Shown: piece by piece, positions 12,638 to 14,272 of the stretch
Layout of the letters: every line of letters starts with the position of its first letter
Numbering within the stretch: position 1 is the first letter of the stretch
NCBI GenBank assembly: GCA_900546085.1
Contig: URBS01000047.1
Location: 1-14,272 of the forward strand
Direction: 5' to 3'
Length of the DNA: 14,272 nt
From: an uncultured Collinsella sp.
GTDB lineage: Bacteria; Actinomycetota; Coriobacteriia; Coriobacteriales; Coriobacteriaceae
Notes under the pieces: generated by a model
The model's input: the letters and a program-made list of their open reading frames with translations, nothing else
Databases searched by the model: none
What the model was told of the DNA's origin: nothing
Position numbers and translations under genes: made by a program

Positions 12638-13435
12638 CTATACGAGCGTTTCCAGATGCGCACGCAGACGCTCAGCATCGATATCGAGCGTCGTCTCGGC
12701 ATTGACTTGGGCCAAACGATAGCCGACAAAGTAGGGCGAAACCACCCAACGCGGCAGCGCCTTGGCAATGGTCCGACCGCCCAGGTGATAGAAGAACAAG
12801 TTGTACGACTCTGCGCGACCACCGTGGTGCTCGTTTAGGATATAGCGCAGAGCTACCTGGATCGCATCGGCAAAGAGATCCGCCTCGGCTTGGTCTCGTG
12901 CGTCATCGCTGGCGGCGATTCCCTGCGGGGCTGAAACGTTGATCTCAAAGAACCCCATGATCGGTTCGGTTGAGATATTGACCGAGATTCTCCCCTGTTG
13001 CCAGACATTGATGCCTTCGAAATTGGCAGAAGTCAGCGAAGTGTAGCCGTCTTCCTGCTCCAAACCCACAATCTGCATGTGCGGATGAACGAGACTACCG
13101 CCCGAGAGCGGACCCTTGTTCTTGTACATGAGAACGCTGCGATACTGTCGGGAGTCAATCATCCGCTGCCAGCAATCCAGGGCAAACCGCATAACATGAT
13201 GCAGCTCGTCCGGCGCATAGGTCACCAGGTCGGCGTCGTGGTCGGACGACTCAATCAATACGGTCTGGCGAGTGGCCCGCAAGGTCTTAAACTTATTCTC
13301 GAGCCAGATGCAGCCACCGTCGCGCCGGATGATATTGGCGAGTTCCTCGGTATCGCAAAAGGGGCACGCGGTGCCGGGACGACGGTTGTCGTCGGGCTTA
13401 CCGTTCGCCTGCTGAACGTCAAATACCAGCGCCAC
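12638..13435 (-). CDS. GalT-like HIT-superfamily protein (DUF4931-type)
   Basis: A 265-residue protein with the signature of galactose-1-phosphate uridylyltransferase-like enzymes: a CPFC zinc knuckle (24-27) and HPHMQ (117-121). By analogy with GalT, His117 would bind zinc, His119 would be the nucleotidylated nucleophile, and Gln121 the stabilising residue. From memory it fits the DUF4931 group best; true GalT is longer and has different flanks. It may transfer or hydrolyse a nucleotide-sugar or other nucleotide; the substrate is unknown. It starts at GTG 13435, whose GGAGGT ribosome-binding site overlaps the last codons of cutC, with only 3 nt between the genes, so translation should be coupled to cutC. 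Convergent with the transporter gene; no terminator seen in the 30-bp gap. Confidence 0.8.
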   Translation of the reverse strand: MALVFDVQQANGKPDDNRRPGTACPFCDTEELANIIRRDGGCIWLENKFKTLRATRQTVLIESSDHDADLVTYAPDELHHVMRFALDCWQRMIDSRQYRSVLMYKNKGPLSGGSLVHPHMQIVGLEQEDGYTSLTSANFEGINVWQQGRISVNISTEPIMGFFEINVSAPQGIAASDDARDQAEADLFADAIQVALRYILNEHHGGRAESYNLFFYHLGGRTIAKALPRWVVSPYFVGYRLAQVNAETTLDIDAERLRAHLETLV

Positions 13436-13438
13436 GGG

Positions 13439-14116
13439 TTATACCTCCAGCGGCACGATCTTGGTGCCATGGAGTTCGGAGACGCCCAGTGCCGCCGCCA
13501 CGGTATCGCGATTGGCCGTGGAAATGCCGCCGCCGGGAAGGATGGTCAGGCGGTCGCCCGCATACTCGACAAGACGCGACAGGTGCTCCAGGTTGTCCTC
13601 GATCGGCGTTCCGGCAGCACCACCATGCGTCAGGATGCGCGTGATGCCGCAGTCGGCGAGTGTGTCAATGGCGTCCAGCTGAGCCTCGGGCGAGAGCTGG
13701 TCAAAGGCCATGTGGAAGGTGATATCGATGGCCCCGCGCTTGCACTCCTCGGTCGCGCAGCCCGTAGCCATCACGAGGGCGCCGAGGGTGAGCTCGTCGA
13801 GCGCCCAGCCGCCGGCACAGGGCTTGCAGCAGCCAAAGACCAGGCCGTCAACGCCGGCGCTCACGGCAAGACCCAAGTCCATCTCCATCATGCGCAGCTC
13901 GTCTTGGTTGTAGTGAAAGTCACCGCCACGCGGGCGAATCATGCACATCACTCGCGCGTCATGCTCGTGAGCATAGCTGACCGTAGTGCTGATAACGCCG
14001 GCCGAGGGCGTGGTACCACCGACGGCAAGGTTGTCGCACAACTCGATGCGCTTAGCACCGGCATCGATAGCCGCCGGCACACGCTCAAAGTTCTCGGCAC
14101 AAAACTCGTACAGCAT
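13439..14116 (-). CDS. cutC: CutC-family TIM-barrel protein
   Basis: A 225-residue protein matching CutC: MLYEFCAEN start, AKRIELCDNLAVGGTTPS (21-38), MIRPRGGDFHYN (59-70), TFHMAFD (133-139), ILTHGGA (161-167), LPGGGIS (193-199) and ELHGTKI (214-220). The family was named for copper tolerance in E. coli, but that role is disputed, since the phenotype there has been tied to the MicL small RNA encoded in the gene's 3' region. The biochemical activity is unknown. The frame extends to 14155, but the ATG at 14116, with a G-rich SD (TGGGGGC) and family alignment, is preferred. A cysteine cluster (GCCKPC, 95-100) looks unusual. First gene of a two-gene unit with the GalT-like gene. Confidence 0.9.
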   Translation of the reverse strand: MLYEFCAENFERVPAAIDAGAKRIELCDNLAVGGTTPSAGVISTTVSYAHEHDARVMCMIRPRGGDFHYNQDELRMMEMDLGLAVSAGVDGLVFGCCKPCAGGWALDELTLGALVMATGCATEECKRGAIDITFHMAFDQLSPEAQLDAIDTLADCGITRILTHGGAAGTPIEDNLEHLSRLVEYAGDRLTILPGGGISTANRDTVAAALGVSELHGTKIVPLEV

Positions 14117-14201
14117 AGATAGCCCCCAGGAGACATTTCGATTTCCACACGGCATTGTCGCACGTTAAATAGCAACCCGCACGATGGAACAAAACCTTGA
14201 C

Positions 14202-14255
14202 AAGGAGTGTCCCAAAGTGCCGGCACATAAGGAACGTCCCCAGGTGCCGTAAGAG
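14202..14255. repeat. Two-copy 27-bp tandem repeat at the contig end
   Basis: AAGGAGTGTCCCAAAGTGCC (14202 on) and AAGGAACGTCCCCAGGTGCC (14229 on) are imperfect copies with 27-bp spacing. The first contains the palindrome GTGCCGGCAC (14217-14226). The rest of 14117-14272 upstream of cutC has no recognisable gene; a weak TATTTA lies about 50 bp before cutC. Dispersed repeats often break short-read assemblies at such points. Confidence 0.6.
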
Positions 14256-14272
14256 TGTTCCTATTGGCTGGT

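Noticed and set aside
12998..14122. 374-codon open frame on the plus strand opposite cutC and the GalT-like gene
   Set aside because: It spans both antisense genes and their junction, which a real gene would not mirror so exactly. No motifs.

Overview
The window looks like one assembly contig from a GC-rich Gram-positive bacterium of the class Coriobacteriia, most likely Collinsella or a close relative. This rests on codon bias, protein flavour and gene order, not on a database search. The first 36 bases are not genomic: they match an Illumina TruSeq adapter/primer, so position 1 is an assembly edge. The last ~70 bases hold a short tandem repeat, which fits a contig that broke in repetitive DNA.

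Layout. 37-296: possible 3' end of a truncated plus-strand gene, then the terminator of the ribosomal operon. 297-1690: infC-rpmI-rplT operon on the minus strand, with an extended -10 promoter, a leader of about 175 nt carrying hairpins and an intrinsic terminator just before the infC ribosome-binding site, and an apparent AUA start codon for IF3. 1699-2036: tRNA-Leu(CAA) and a duplicated 3' tRNA/terminator segment separated by palindrome-rich DNA. 2054-3487: cytoplasmic transglutaminase-like protein. 3488-3839: promoter, terminator, two ~97-bp repeat units and a 17-bp-arm inverted repeat. 3840-4706: class II fructose-bisphosphate aldolase. 4901-11384: minus-strand cluster with a small leader ORF, a RecJ nuclease fused to a helicase, bifunctional RelA/SpoT and an MBL-fold hydrolase. 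11609-12607: divergent plus-strand bile-acid:sodium-symporter-family transporter. 12638-14116: cutC and a GalT-like protein, translationally coupled on the minus strand.

Function. Most of the window is housekeeping: translation initiation and 50S assembly, glycolysis, the stringent response and recombinational repair. The recJ-rsh-MBL order resembles the Firmicute recJ-apt-relA-dtd neighbourhood but lacks apt and dtd. The most notable item is the single polypeptide joining a RecJ 5'-3' single-strand nuclease to a RecQ-like superfamily 2 helicase. It would combine two activities that cooperate as separate proteins in the RecF pathway. Secondary items are the infC start codon and leader, the coupled cutC/GalT-like pair, the tRNA-Leu duplication and several unexplained intergenic inverted repeats. 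No CRISPR array, insertion sequence, prophage or defence island is visible.
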